Positions 49,694 through 58,392 of a stretch of 64,000 nt of DNA are shown here, piece after piece; positions within the stretch are counted from its first letter, which is position 1, and every line of letters begins with the position of its first letter. A program made the position numbers and the translations under genes. Source of the stretch: CAZVPF01 sp964628195 (lineage in GTDB: Bacteria; Planctomycetota; Phycisphaerae; Sedimentisphaerales; Anaerohalosphaeraceae); NCBI GenBank assembly GCA_964628195.1, contig CAZVPF010000011.1:26735-90734 (forward strand). Reading direction: 5' to 3'. The notes beneath the pieces are model-generated. The model made no database searches. It was not told where the DNA came from and worked only from the letters and a program-made list of their open reading frames with translations.

Positions 49694-50257
49694 TCATCTG
49701 CTGTCGGAAGTCTCGAGCACCTCGATTATATCCCTGTCCACTTCCAGCGCAGCCCCCTGCCCGAGCATCTCAACCTGCACCACGAGCCTGGCCTGCGACA
49801 GTTTCTGTACCAGCACACCCTCCACTCCCGCAAAAGGCCCGGAAGTGACCCTGCAATGTTTCCCTTCTTCCAGGTTGTCGTAAGGCTCCGGGTTCGCCCC
49901 CGAGCGAAGAATCTGCTCGATGGAATAAAGGTCCGAAACGAGCCTTTCCGGGTCGCAAACTTCAAGTATATTCGCAATGCGATTGGTCTTCAGAGCGTTA
50001 AGTCGGTCAGCCTCATCACCACAGAAAAACAGGTACCCCGAAAAAAGAGGCACAAGGCTCCGAAGCTTTCGCGACCCCTTATGCGTTACCTTCCACCGCA
50101 TAGGCAGAAAATAACTCGTCCCTCCGCGGCAAAGCTGCCACGCAAGGGCCTTTTCATTGCGGCTCTTGGTATGAGCTACCCACCACGTACCCTCGAAGTC
50201 CTTAACAGACAACTCGACAGGCCATATAATTTCCGGATTTTCGTTTTCCTTAAGCAC
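49694..50257 (-). CDS. NusG-family specialised elongation factor (RfaH/UpxY-like)
   Basis: A 187-residue protein with an NGN domain (residues ~22-125; GTWWVAHTKSRNEKALAWQL, KLRSLVPLFSGYLFF) and a C-terminal KOW domain (~130-182; GKHCRVTSGPFAGVEGVLVQ). Housekeeping nusG normally sits with secE/rplK; this copy does not, so it is a paralogue of the RfaH/LoaP/UpxY type, which bind RNA polymerase and help transcribe long polysaccharide or secondary-product operons. The nucleotide-sugar genes start 3 kb further on. It is not linked to its target here. Confidence 0.85.
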   Translation of the reverse strand: MLKENENPEIIWPVELSVKDFEGTWWVAHTKSRNEKALAWQLCRGGTSYFLPMRWKVTHKGSRKLRSLVPLFSGYLFFCGDEADRLNALKTNRIANILEVCDPERLVSDLYSIEQILRSGANPEPYDNLEEGKHCRVTSGPFAGVEGVLVQKLSQARLVVQVEMLGQGAALEVDRDIIEVLETSDSR

Positions 50258-50451
50258 TTAATACCTCTTTGAATCTTCTGTCAGCATCTTTCAAAGAATC
50301 TATGATAACCCCAATCGGCCCTGCAAGTCAATGGTAAATACAAGCGTCAAAATATCGACTATTCTTCAACCCCCTTAAAACTGTTGGAAAAGCTCAACTG
50401 TTATGATATAGTTGACCCCGAACTTAAAAATATATTTCGAAAGGTTGAAAA

Positions 50452-51555
50452 GTGCAGAGCATCGAATCCAAATACGCAAAAGTGCTGGTCGAATATTCCC
50501 TCGGTATTAAAGAAGGCGACAAATTCCTGATCCAGGGCACAAAGCTCGCCGAACCTCTAATGAAAGAGGTATACCGCCATGCCCTCCGCGCTGGCGCCCA
50601 CCCGGAGCTAAAGGTCTCCCTGCCCGGACTCGAAAAAATATTCTACGACGAAGCAAACGACACCCAGCTTGAATACATCTCGCCCGTCACCCGCTACATG
50701 GTAGAAAATTATGATGCGCGTATATACATCGACTCGCCCGCCAACCTCAAGGAACTGACCGGCGTCGACCCTGACCGAAAGCGAAAATGTCAGCAAAGCC
50801 GCGCCGAGATTAACAAGATATTCATGAAACGAGCCGCATCAAAGCAGCTCCGTTGGTCACTTTGCGTCTGGCCCACCGAAGCCGCCGCACAGGAATGCGA
50901 AATGAGCCTCGAAGAATACCAGCAATTTGTTTTTAACGCGTGCAGACTCTACGAAGACAACCCCGTCGCCCAATGGAACCAATTCAGGGACTGGCAGCAG
51001 AAGATCGTAGACCACCTGAATAAAACCAGTACCATTAAATACCAGAGTCCCGACCTTGACATAACTTTTTCATGCAAAGACAGAACATGGATAAACTCCG
51101 CCGGCAACAACAACATGCCAAGCGGCGAAGTCTTCACCGGCCCGGTCGAAAACTCCGTAAACGGCCATGTTCGATTTTCATACCCCGGCATATTCATGGG
51201 CCAGGCGATAGAGGACATTCGGCTGGAAGTAAAAGACGGCCAGGTCGTAAAATGGGACGCAGCCAAAGGCGCCGAACTGCTGGACAAAATATTCGAGATA
51301 CCCGGTGCAAGATACTTCGGGGAATGCGCTGTCGGCACCAACAAAATGATCGACAAGTTCACAAAGAACATGCTGTTCGATGAAAAAATAGGCGGCACGA
51401 TCCACATGGCTGTCGGCGCCTCCTACCCCGAAACAGGCGGTAAAAACGATTCGAGCGTGCACTGGGATATGCTCGCCGATATGAGCGACGGCGGAAAAAT
51501 CTACGCAGACGACGAACTTATATACGAAAACGGCGAATTCATAATAGGCAAATAG
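50452..51555 (+). CDS. M29-family metalloaminopeptidase
   Basis: A 367-residue protein beginning at GTG (AAAGG upstream) and showing the thermophilic aminopeptidase (M29, AmpS/PepS) pattern: YAKVLVEYSLGIKEGDKFLI, MPSGEVFTGPVENSVNGHVR with the metal Glu, ARYFGECAVGTN, and GGTIHMAVGASYPETGGKND with the metal His, and HWDML. The family uses two metal ions to remove N-terminal residues. Length is slightly under the 400-residue norm. Cytosolic. Confidence 0.9.
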   Translation: MQSIESKYAKVLVEYSLGIKEGDKFLIQGTKLAEPLMKEVYRHALRAGAHPELKVSLPGLEKIFYDEANDTQLEYISPVTRYMVENYDARIYIDSPANLKELTGVDPDRKRKCQQSRAEINKIFMKRAASKQLRWSLCVWPTEAAAQECEMSLEEYQQFVFNACRLYEDNPVAQWNQFRDWQQKIVDHLNKTSTIKYQSPDLDITFSCKDRTWINSAGNNNMPSGEVFTGPVENSVNGHVRFSYPGIFMGQAIEDIRLEVKDGQVVKWDAAKGAELLDKIFEIPGARYFGECAVGTNKMIDKFTKNMLFDEKIGGTIHMAVGASYPETGGKNDSSVHWDMLADMSDGGKIYADDELIYENGEFIIGK

Positions 51556-51567
51556 CCCCCGCCCAAC

Positions 51568-53127
51568 TTATTTGAAAGGCCTGTAAAGCGGATCCCCTAT
51601 AAGCATGATCTGCCACGAATTAAAAGGCTTGCTGCGAAAAAAAGCCTCAGCCAGCGTCTTGCCCCTGACAAGCTCACCAAAAAATTCATCCGGCTTTGGA
51701 AAAGCCCTTAAATACGGCTCTGAAACTGCCCCCATACTCGCTGTTATCCCGTCCTGCAGCATCGCCGGAACCCATTGACTGCTCAGCGGGTCACGAATAT
51801 CCACCGCCTCGAGTGACGCTATATGATAACCAATCGCCCCGGGCTTGAAGTCAAAAGCATCCACATATTTTCTCAAACTGTACCACCCGCAATATATCGC
51901 GGTATCCGGGCATTGACCCAAACCAAAAACTTCAGCCTTGCTGTCGACAGTTACTGCAAATTCGGTCCGCTCCCTGAAAAGCTCCGCCGTCTCGATAAGC
52001 GACTGTTCATATTCACCGTAAGCCTCCTTAACCGTCTTGGCTTTTTCATACCCGGTATCGATATAAACTCTGCCCTCAAGCCCTGCTTTCTCCGCTTCGA
52101 CGGCCTTGCGTACAAGCCCCCGCGCAACCTGAGGCGTAGGCCCGTCAAGACGTGATACCATCAGCGTCTTGACATTGAACCAGAATATACGGTCATGCAG
52201 CTCGTTTTCCTGCCACCGGTAAAGCGAATACTCGTCAAAACGCGCCATCGCAAGCTCCGAGTCAAGAGCAGCCGATGTCTCCCTCCCGTCAATGCGGTCC
52301 ATATCCATCTCTAAATAGATCAGCATACCCTCCACCCCCGCAAGTGTCCGAACAGATCGGTAATATTCCTCCTTCAACTTCCGCGCGACACTCCATTGTT
52401 CTTTCCGGGCCTTTTCAAAATCTTTTTTTGCGTCGGCCGCGACACCCCTCAGAACTCCCGATACCGGCCCAACGCTCACCGAATAACGCTTCAATTTTTC
52501 TGCGCCTCTGAAATGCCCCGCAAATTTGGTCACAACCTCAGCCAGTTCCTCCCGCAACGCATTTTTTACAGCCGGCTCGCCTATATCATTCAACGCCATA
52601 AAAGCCAGGCCAATGTTTTTGTTAAACTTTTCAAGCTCCTTCCTTGCACCGCCTAAAGGATTTATGCTCTCCAGCCCGACGTTTTCGCCCCCGGGTGTCA
52701 CTTCGATTAACTTACTGTTCAGCGAAACGACCTCGGACATGCAAGTCGAGTACTTCTCCCTGAGCTTCGCATGCTGCCCCACCTCCTCAATTTTCGGCGC
52801 CGCCTGAGATATGCGATAAGCAACACCGTAAACCGTCAACAGGCACTTTATATCCTTATACTCCGGCTTTGATAAAACCGACCTTACCGGCTTTAAGATT
52901 TTTTCTTCATAGCCTCCCCTCGAAATAACCGGGGAAAGCCCGCCGCCAAGCGGCAGTCTTAAAATATTCCCCTCAGGCAGCCCCCTTTGGGATAAATAAA
53001 ACTCCCCTGTCTCAACGGAATCCGGAATATCCGAGTTGACTATAACAAGCACTTCCTCGGGCTGCAGGGCCCACACTCCCCCCGCCGAGAAAATTACCGC
53101 AAGCAATATCAGCTTTATCTTAAACAT
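51568..53127 (-). CDS. TIGR03790 family secreted protein
   Basis: A 519-residue protein with a signal peptide (KLILLAVIFSAGGVWA). The opening LQPEEVLVIVNSDIPDSVET and the C-terminal part (HIASLEAVDIRDPLSSQWVP, AMLQDGITASMGAVSEPYLR, then LIGDPLYRPF) are the marks of TIGR03790, a family frequent in planctomycetes and verrucomicrobia. The core resembles caspase-like C25 peptidase folds with GITASMGAVSEPY in the catalytic place, but the catalytic Cys is not visible. A coiled-coil middle (~210-270) is notable. Function unknown. Confidence 0.75.
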   Translation of the reverse strand: MFKIKLILLAVIFSAGGVWALQPEEVLVIVNSDIPDSVETGEFYLSQRGLPEGNILRLPLGGGLSPVISRGGYEEKILKPVRSVLSKPEYKDIKCLLTVYGVAYRISQAAPKIEEVGQHAKLREKYSTCMSEVVSLNSKLIEVTPGGENVGLESINPLGGARKELEKFNKNIGLAFMALNDIGEPAVKNALREELAEVVTKFAGHFRGAEKLKRYSVSVGPVSGVLRGVAADAKKDFEKARKEQWSVARKLKEEYYRSVRTLAGVEGMLIYLEMDMDRIDGRETSAALDSELAMARFDEYSLYRWQENELHDRIFWFNVKTLMVSRLDGPTPQVARGLVRKAVEAEKAGLEGRVYIDTGYEKAKTVKEAYGEYEQSLIETAELFRERTEFAVTVDSKAEVFGLGQCPDTAIYCGWYSLRKYVDAFDFKPGAIGYHIASLEAVDIRDPLSSQWVPAMLQDGITASMGAVSEPYLRAFPKPDEFFGELVRGKTLAEAFFRSKPFNSWQIMLIGDPLYRPFK

Positions 53128-53168
53128 ACTTCACCCGCAAAGGGTCTACATATTCAAATCCAACCGAC

Positions 53169-54275
53169 TCAGCCCTTACCAATAAAGTCAAGAACCGTCT
53201 TTACCACAAAATCTTTCATCTCATCTGTAAGCTCCGGATAAACCGGAAGCGCAAGAACCTCCTCCGCCGCCTTTTCACAAACCGGAAAATCACCTTTCTT
53301 ATAACCCAGGTACTGGAAGCATTGATTCAAATGCAGCGGTATAGGATAATAGATCGCGCACCCGATATTATTCTCTTTCAAATGAGCAAGCACCTCATCC
53401 CGCCTCGGAACCCTTACCACGTACTGATTATATATCGACTCGCAGTCCGGGTTAATATACGGCGTGACCACCTCGGTGTCCTTAAACTTCTTGTTATAAT
53501 AAGCCGCGTTCTTCCTGCGTGCTTTCGACCACTTATCCAGGTGCTTCAGCTTAACTGAAAGCGCAGCCGCCTGTATCGAGTCCAGCCGGAAGTTGCCCCC
53601 AATATGCTTATAACAATACTGCGGCCACTGCCCGTGGTTGCGCATTATCCGCAGCCTGTCAGCAAAGGCCTCATCCGAAGTAACCACCATCCCCCCGTCG
53701 CCGATCCCGCCAAGGTTCTTGCTCGGGAAAAAACTGAAACATCCCGCCGTGCCGATCGAGCCTGCTTTCTTGTTCTTATACGTGCTCCCTATCGCCTGCG
53801 CCGCGTCCTCGATAACCGCCAGGCTGTTCGAACCTGCTATCGCCATTATCGGGTCCATATCCGCCATCTGCCCGAACAAATGCACAGGCATGATCGCCCG
53901 TGTCTTCTTGCTGATAACGCTCTCAATACCCGCCGGGGCGATATTGTACGTCTTCTCGTCAATGTCAACAAATATCGGCTTCGCCCCCGTCCGTGCAATG
54001 CACCCTGCCGTGGCGAAAAAAGTAAAGGGCGTTGTGATAACCTCATCACCCTCGCCAATCTCCAGGCTCATCAAAGCATTGAGTATCGCATCCGTGCCGC
54101 TTGAGGCCCCGATCGCAAAACCGGTCCCGCAGTATTGGGCAACCTCCTTTTCAAATTTTTCAACCAGCGGCCCGCCAATACATATCTGTGTATCCAGAAC
54201 CTCATTTACAGCCGATAGAATATCTTCCTTAATACTCGCATACTGCGATTTTAAGTCAAGTAAAGGAACCTGCAT
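53169..54275 (-). CDS. DegT/DnrJ/EryC1-family sugar aminotransferase (WbpE-like)
   Basis: A 368-residue PLP enzyme. The PLP Lys is in FSFFPSKNLGGIGDGGMV; VPLLDLKSQYASI opens the family, GTDAILNAL and VITTPFTFFATAGCIARTGA bind the cofactor and substrate, and YYPIPLHLNQCFQYLG is the usual C-terminal motif. It puts an amino group on a keto-nucleotide sugar. With the WbpB-like dehydrogenase in the next gene upstream it should form UDP-2-acetamido-3-amino-uronate, as WbpB and WbpE do in Pseudomonas O-antigen. A WbpD acetyltransferase is not adjacent. Confidence 0.88.
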   Translation of the reverse strand: MQVPLLDLKSQYASIKEDILSAVNEVLDTQICIGGPLVEKFEKEVAQYCGTGFAIGASSGTDAILNALMSLEIGEGDEVITTPFTFFATAGCIARTGAKPIFVDIDEKTYNIAPAGIESVISKKTRAIMPVHLFGQMADMDPIMAIAGSNSLAVIEDAAQAIGSTYKNKKAGSIGTAGCFSFFPSKNLGGIGDGGMVVTSDEAFADRLRIMRNHGQWPQYCYKHIGGNFRLDSIQAAALSVKLKHLDKWSKARRKNAAYYNKKFKDTEVVTPYINPDCESIYNQYVVRVPRRDEVLAHLKENNIGCAIYYPIPLHLNQCFQYLGYKKGDFPVCEKAAEEVLALPVYPELTDEMKDFVVKTVLDFIGKG

Positions 54276-54338
54276 TACATATAACTCCTAATCTGCAAAT
54301 TAAAAAATCCATTAAACTGAACATCACGAAAGGCACTC

Positions 54339-55286
54339 TCACCCCCTGCCTTCCAGCATCGGGTGATAATCGCCCTTAAGCCCCACAGGCTCGATCATAC
54401 GAATCTGCGCAACAGTCTCTATCGAAGAAAGCGTATCCATCGGGCCGAAACCCCCACCTGCAAGTATCTGCCTGTAAGCTTCGCTATGCAGGTCCGTAAA
54501 CCCTCCCGAAAACTCTATCTCCTCACCGTCAACCGTTATGCTGCGGTAAGTCGCCGGCTTACCCGGCTCCGGCTCAAAAGGCAGGTCGTTCCTGTCCAGA
54601 GACAAAAACCACCGAACACGAGCCTTTTCAAGTTCAAGAAATCCTGCCGCTTTTTTTTCTTTATATATGTGAACAACATTACGCTTAACCGGCCCGAATA
54701 TCCAGCCAAGCATATCGAAAAAGTGCACGCCGATATTCGTCGCCACCCCACCAGACTTCTTCGGGTCACCTTTCCACGAATACATGTACCACCTGCCGCG
54801 AGAGGTTATATATGCAAGGTCAATATCGTAAACCTTCTCCGCCGGCCCCTGCTCAACTCGCTTTTTAAGCGCAACTATCGATGGATGCAGCCGAAGCTGT
54901 AAAATTACATTCACCTTCCGCCCGCTCTCTTTTGCAAGCTCATCAAGCGCACCAACGTTCCATGGATTCAGAACAAGAGGCTTTTCACAAATCACATCCG
55001 CACCTATCCGCAACCCAAACCTCACATGCGCATCATGCAGGTAATTTGGAGAGCATATCGTCAAATATTCCACCGCCTTGCGACCCCCGCGCCTCAGCTT
55101 TTCAAGATGCCGATCGAAACGCTCAAACTCCGTAAAAAAATCAGCCTCCGGAAAGTACGAATCTATCACCCCCACCGAGTCGCAAGGGTCCATCACCGCA
55201 ATGAGACTGTTGCCCGTATCCTTTATGGCCTTCAAGTGCCTCGGAGCGATATACCCTGCAAGCCCTATTAATGCAAAACGTTTCAT
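54339..55286 (-). CDS. Gfo/Idh/MocA dehydrogenase, WbpB/WlbA-like
   Basis: A 315-residue protein; ATG 55286 fits the family N-terminus (MKRFALIGLAGYIAPRHLKA) better than a TTG two codons earlier. The Rossmann fold is followed by LTICSPNYLHDAHVRFGLRI, VICEKPLVLNP with the catalytic Lys, YITSRGRWYMYSWKGDPKKS, GVATNIGVHFFDMLGW and RWFLSLDRNDLP, which I recall as the WbpB/WlbA pattern nearly throughout. It oxidises C3 of UDP-GlcNAcA. Followed by the WbpE-like gene 63 bases on. Confidence 0.85.
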   Translation of the reverse strand: MKRFALIGLAGYIAPRHLKAIKDTGNSLIAVMDPCDSVGVIDSYFPEADFFTEFERFDRHLEKLRRGGRKAVEYLTICSPNYLHDAHVRFGLRIGADVICEKPLVLNPWNVGALDELAKESGRKVNVILQLRLHPSIVALKKRVEQGPAEKVYDIDLAYITSRGRWYMYSWKGDPKKSGGVATNIGVHFFDMLGWIFGPVKRNVVHIYKEKKAAGFLELEKARVRWFLSLDRNDLPFEPEPGKPATYRSITVDGEEIEFSGGFTDLHSEAYRQILAGGGFGPMDTLSSIETVAQIRMIEPVGLKGDYHPMLEGRG

Positions 55287-55300
55287 GCCCAAAGTCTAAC

Positions 55301-56242
55301 CTAACTCCTCAGCCATTGCACGAACTTTTTCAGCCCCTCTTCAATCCGCGTCTGCGGCCGGTAACCAAGCTCCCTTACAGATTTATCGATATCCGCGTAT
55401 GTCCTGCGAACATCGCCCGGCTGGTTGGGCAGCCGATTTATCTTCGCTTTTTTGCCCAGAGCCTTTTCAATCTCCCCGATAAGCACATCCAGCCGCACCG
55501 GCTGTGACTCACCCAGATTATAAATATTATAACCCGAACACCGCTCCATCGAAGCGACCACACCCTGGACAATATCATCAATGTAAGTGAAATCCCGTTC
55601 CATCGAACCATCGCCGAAAACAGGTATCTCCTTGCCTTCCTCGATAAGCTTCGCAAATTTATGTATCGCAAGATCAGGCCGCTGCCTCGGACCGTACACA
55701 GTGAAAAATCGCAGACAAGTCATATCAATCCCGTAAAGGTGCGAATAAGTATGACATATAAGCTCCCCGGCCTTTTTCGTCGCCGCATATGGCGAGATCG
55801 GAAAGTCCACATTGTCCGACTCGCTGAAAGGCACCTTCTCGTTATTGCCGTAAACACTCGAACTCGATGCGAAAACAAACTTCTTTATCCCGTTCGCCCG
55901 CGCCGACTCAAGAAGACTCATCGTGCCATTGATGTTAACATCGTTATAACCTGTCGGGTCCTCTATCGAAGGCCTCACACCCGCCCGAGCTGCAAGATGA
56001 ACGATCATATCAAACCCCTCATCCCCCGCAAGTTTACTAACCAGCTCAACATTACGAATATCGCCCTCGACAAAACGGTAATTATCACTCGCCATCGCGG
56101 CCTTGATATTGTCCCGCTTAACCTTCTCATCGTAAAAAGGATCGAAGTTGTCAAGCCCGACAATAATATGACCGTCCTCGATTAGCTTTTCACAAAGATG
56201 CGAGCCTATAAAACCCGCCGCTCCCGTCACAATCGCTTTCAT
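55301..56242 (-). CDS. NAD-dependent SDR, UDP-glucuronate 4-epimerase-like
   Basis: A 313-residue extended SDR: TGAAGFIGSHLCEKLIEDGH (NAD-binding), LDNFDPFYDEKVKRDN (the extra motif of UDP-GlcA/UDP-Glc 4-epimerases), VHLAARAGVRPSIEDPTGYN, FASSSSVYGNNEKVPFSESD with the catalytic Tyr in SPYAATKKAGE (YxxxK), and RFFTVYGPRQRPDLA. The set points to UDP-glucuronate 4-epimerase (to UDP-galacturonate), as in capsule loci. AGGGAA precedes the start. Confidence 0.83.
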   Translation of the reverse strand: MKAIVTGAAGFIGSHLCEKLIEDGHIIVGLDNFDPFYDEKVKRDNIKAAMASDNYRFVEGDIRNVELVSKLAGDEGFDMIVHLAARAGVRPSIEDPTGYNDVNINGTMSLLESARANGIKKFVFASSSSVYGNNEKVPFSESDNVDFPISPYAATKKAGELICHTYSHLYGIDMTCLRFFTVYGPRQRPDLAIHKFAKLIEEGKEIPVFGDGSMERDFTYIDDIVQGVVASMERCSGYNIYNLGESQPVRLDVLIGEIEKALGKKAKINRLPNQPGDVRRTYADIDKSVRELGYRPQTRIEEGLKKFVQWLRS

Positions 56243-56335
56243 ATTATTCCCTGTTCAAAATTCAATTATTTAGGGTAGCTCTAATAATTGCTTTTGTGCG
56301 GCAGGTAGAAGATTTTTGTATTCTGACAAGAAAGG

Positions 56336-56377
56336 AAAATCAGCCTTAGTTGAAGCTAAGGCGGCTTTTTCCTGACG
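56336..56377 (-). terminator. Possible terminator after the galU-led genes
   Basis: GCCTTAG / CTAAGGC around a GCTTCAA/TTGAAG loop, with an outer GGAAAA/TTTTCC helix, ~75 bases past galU and before the 4-epimerase-like gene. The T run (GATTTTCC) is short. Confidence 0.4.
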
Positions 56378-56449
56378 CAGTTCAGAATCAAAAAGATTCA
56401 CATGACCGCCAAAATGAATTTTTAGAGGTTCCCTTTATTATTATGACAA

Positions 56450-57316
56450 TTATAACCTCTCGGCAAGCTGTTTGATATAACTTTTTATATCCTCCGCCAT
56501 GTCCGCCCGCTTGAGCGAAAACTCAAGGTTGGTTTTCACAAACCCCTCCTTGTTGCCGATGTCACACCTCCGGCCGTTCAGTTTCACAGCGTACATATCC
56601 CTGTCCTTAACCATCATCCGCATCGCGTCGGTGATCTGTATTTCCCCGCCCTTGCCCGGCTTGGTCCTCTCAATGTATCCGAAAATATCCGGAGTAAAAA
56701 TATACCTGCCCGCGATTGCCATATCCGAAGGAGCCTGCGAAACATCGGGCTTTTCAACAAAATCACGAACCTTGAAAACCCCCTCGCTTATTTCTTCTCC
56801 ATCGATGACCCCGTACCTGCTTACAAGCTCCTTTGCAACCTGCTCCACCAGCACAACCGGCCCCTCGTGCTTTTCATAAACCTCCAGAAGCTGTTTCACA
56901 GGCGGCACCTCCGCGTCCATCACAGTATCGCCCAGAAGCACCGCGAAAGCTTCATCCCCCACATGGTGCCTCGCGCAGTAAATCGCATCCCCCAAACCTT
57001 TCATTTCCTTTTGCCAGACAAAATGGATATCAGCAAGTTCGGATATTTCCCGCACCAGCCCAAGCTCACGCTCCCTGCCCTTTGCCTCAAGCTGGTTCTC
57101 AAGCTGAAAACTCCTGTCAAAGTGCTCTTCGATGGCACGCTTTCCCTTCCCAATGACCATGAGCAAATCCGTAATGTTCGCACCCGCCGCCTCTTCCACA
57201 ACATACTGAATCACAGGCGTATCAACAATCGGAAGCATCTCTTTCGGCTGAGATTTCGTCGCCGGCAGAAACCTCGTACCAAAGCCCGCCGCAGGTATAA
57301 CCGCTTTGTTTATCAT
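56450..57316 (-). CDS. galU: UTP-glucose-1-phosphate uridylyltransferase
   Basis: A 288-residue GalU: VIPAAGFGTRFLPATKSQPK with the nucleotide loop and the Lys-Glu-Met of KEMLPIVDTPVIQYVVEEA, LGDTVMDAEVP (Asp for metal), FVEKPDVSQAPSDMAIAGRY, and GEIQITDAMRMM. It makes UDP-glucose for UDP-glucose dehydrogenase nearby. Its ATG overlaps the stop of the GHMP kinase (ATGA), with GGAG upstream, so it is the second gene of a coupled pair; this pairing may mean it also acts on glucuronate 1-phosphate. Confidence 0.92.
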   Translation of the reverse strand: MINKAVIPAAGFGTRFLPATKSQPKEMLPIVDTPVIQYVVEEAAGANITDLLMVIGKGKRAIEEHFDRSFQLENQLEAKGRERELGLVREISELADIHFVWQKEMKGLGDAIYCARHHVGDEAFAVLLGDTVMDAEVPPVKQLLEVYEKHEGPVVLVEQVAKELVSRYGVIDGEEISEGVFKVRDFVEKPDVSQAPSDMAIAGRYIFTPDIFGYIERTKPGKGGEIQITDAMRMMVKDRDMYAVKLNGRRCDIGNKEGFVKTNLEFSLKRADMAEDIKSYIKQLAERL

Positions 57317-58332
57317 TTTATCTTCTCCGCAGATGCTGCCATCATTTTCGGCTTGATGAGTTTCACCTTCATTTTAGAAAAATTCTTCTTCAGCTTCTCA
57401 AACATTTTCTCATCCTGGTATATTCCCACGATAGCCCCGCCCGAACCGGTAAACTTCGAGCTCGCCCCTGCCTCTCTCGCCGCATCGATCATATTAACAT
57501 GATCCTGCGACAGTTTATAAAGCGTCCTTCGCTTGTCGAAGTTGGCGTTTATAAGCCTGTTCTGCATCACAATATCACCTTTTTCAAGCGCCTTGCGATA
57601 TTTGTCCGTCAGCTCCGCCCAGTATTTCATCGCCTCGACAACTTTCCGCTCCCCGGATTGATAACGCACCTTGATGTTATTATGGAAAATTTCCGTAGGC
57701 TGGCTGAAATCGTCTTTGTAAGCTACATAAAAATTTGGCATCTCTGAGGGGCTCAGGTACTCGTAATCTCCGCAGCCCTGCTTTTCCATTATCTGCTTAT
57801 CGAAATCCATGTAAACCATCGACTCGTAAACCTGCACCACCCTGTCCTGCAGACCGGCCGTTATATTAAGCTCGTCTGTTTCCGCGCCCAGCACAAGGTT
57901 CGCCTGAGTCGCTCTTGGGATATCAACCCCGTAGAAACTCATAAGTGCACGCATGCAGGCGGTAATTATCGCGCTCGAACCCGCTAACCCCACTCCGTGC
58001 GGAATATTCGACTGGTAACGTATAGTGAAATTGCGTTTGTGTATCTGAATGCTATTTTCGCTGCAGTAATCGTAAAACCTCTTGACAGTCGCCTTCAGCA
58101 AACGTATCCCGCCGTAGTAACCGTGCAGTTCGACATCGTTAACAAGTGCTTCGATACTCTTGAAAACCGAATGATCCTTCTGGCTCGGAAGGATCTCCAG
58201 TTCCGGCGTCTCGTAAAGAACAACCTCCGCCTTGAAGTTGGTGAAAACGAAAGATATCGTCTTGCCGTTATAACCGTCCGACGGGTTGCCGATAAGCCCC
58301 ACTCGCGGATATGCCTTGCTTTTAATTATCAT
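57313..58332 (-). CDS. GHMP kinase resembling plant glucuronokinase
   Basis: A 339-residue GHMP kinase. AYPRVGLIGNPSDGYNGKTI at the N-terminus and SNIPHGVGLAGSSAIITACM (the ATP-binding GLAGSSA motif) with FTGSGGAIVGIY at the C-terminus are the three family motifs; the text GNPSDGY(N)GKTISF and TAGLQDRVVQVYESMVYMDF closely recalls plant glucuronokinase. Such a kinase makes glucuronate 1-phosphate, the substrate of a UDP-sugar pyrophosphorylase. It overlaps galU by four bases. Confidence 0.8.
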   Translation of the reverse strand: MIIKSKAYPRVGLIGNPSDGYNGKTISFVFTNFKAEVVLYETPELEILPSQKDHSVFKSIEALVNDVELHGYYGGIRLLKATVKRFYDYCSENSIQIHKRNFTIRYQSNIPHGVGLAGSSAIITACMRALMSFYGVDIPRATQANLVLGAETDELNITAGLQDRVVQVYESMVYMDFDKQIMEKQGCGDYEYLSPSEMPNFYVAYKDDFSQPTEIFHNNIKVRYQSGERKVVEAMKYWAELTDKYRKALEKGDIVMQNRLINANFDKRRTLYKLSQDHVNMIDAAREAGASSKFTGSGGAIVGIYQDEKMFEKLKKNFSKMKVKLIKPKMMAASAEKIK

Positions 58333-58392
58333 AAACTTTTCATCCTTGCTGCTTGATTATCCTCAATATATTACATTTCCTGAAACGTTTTT

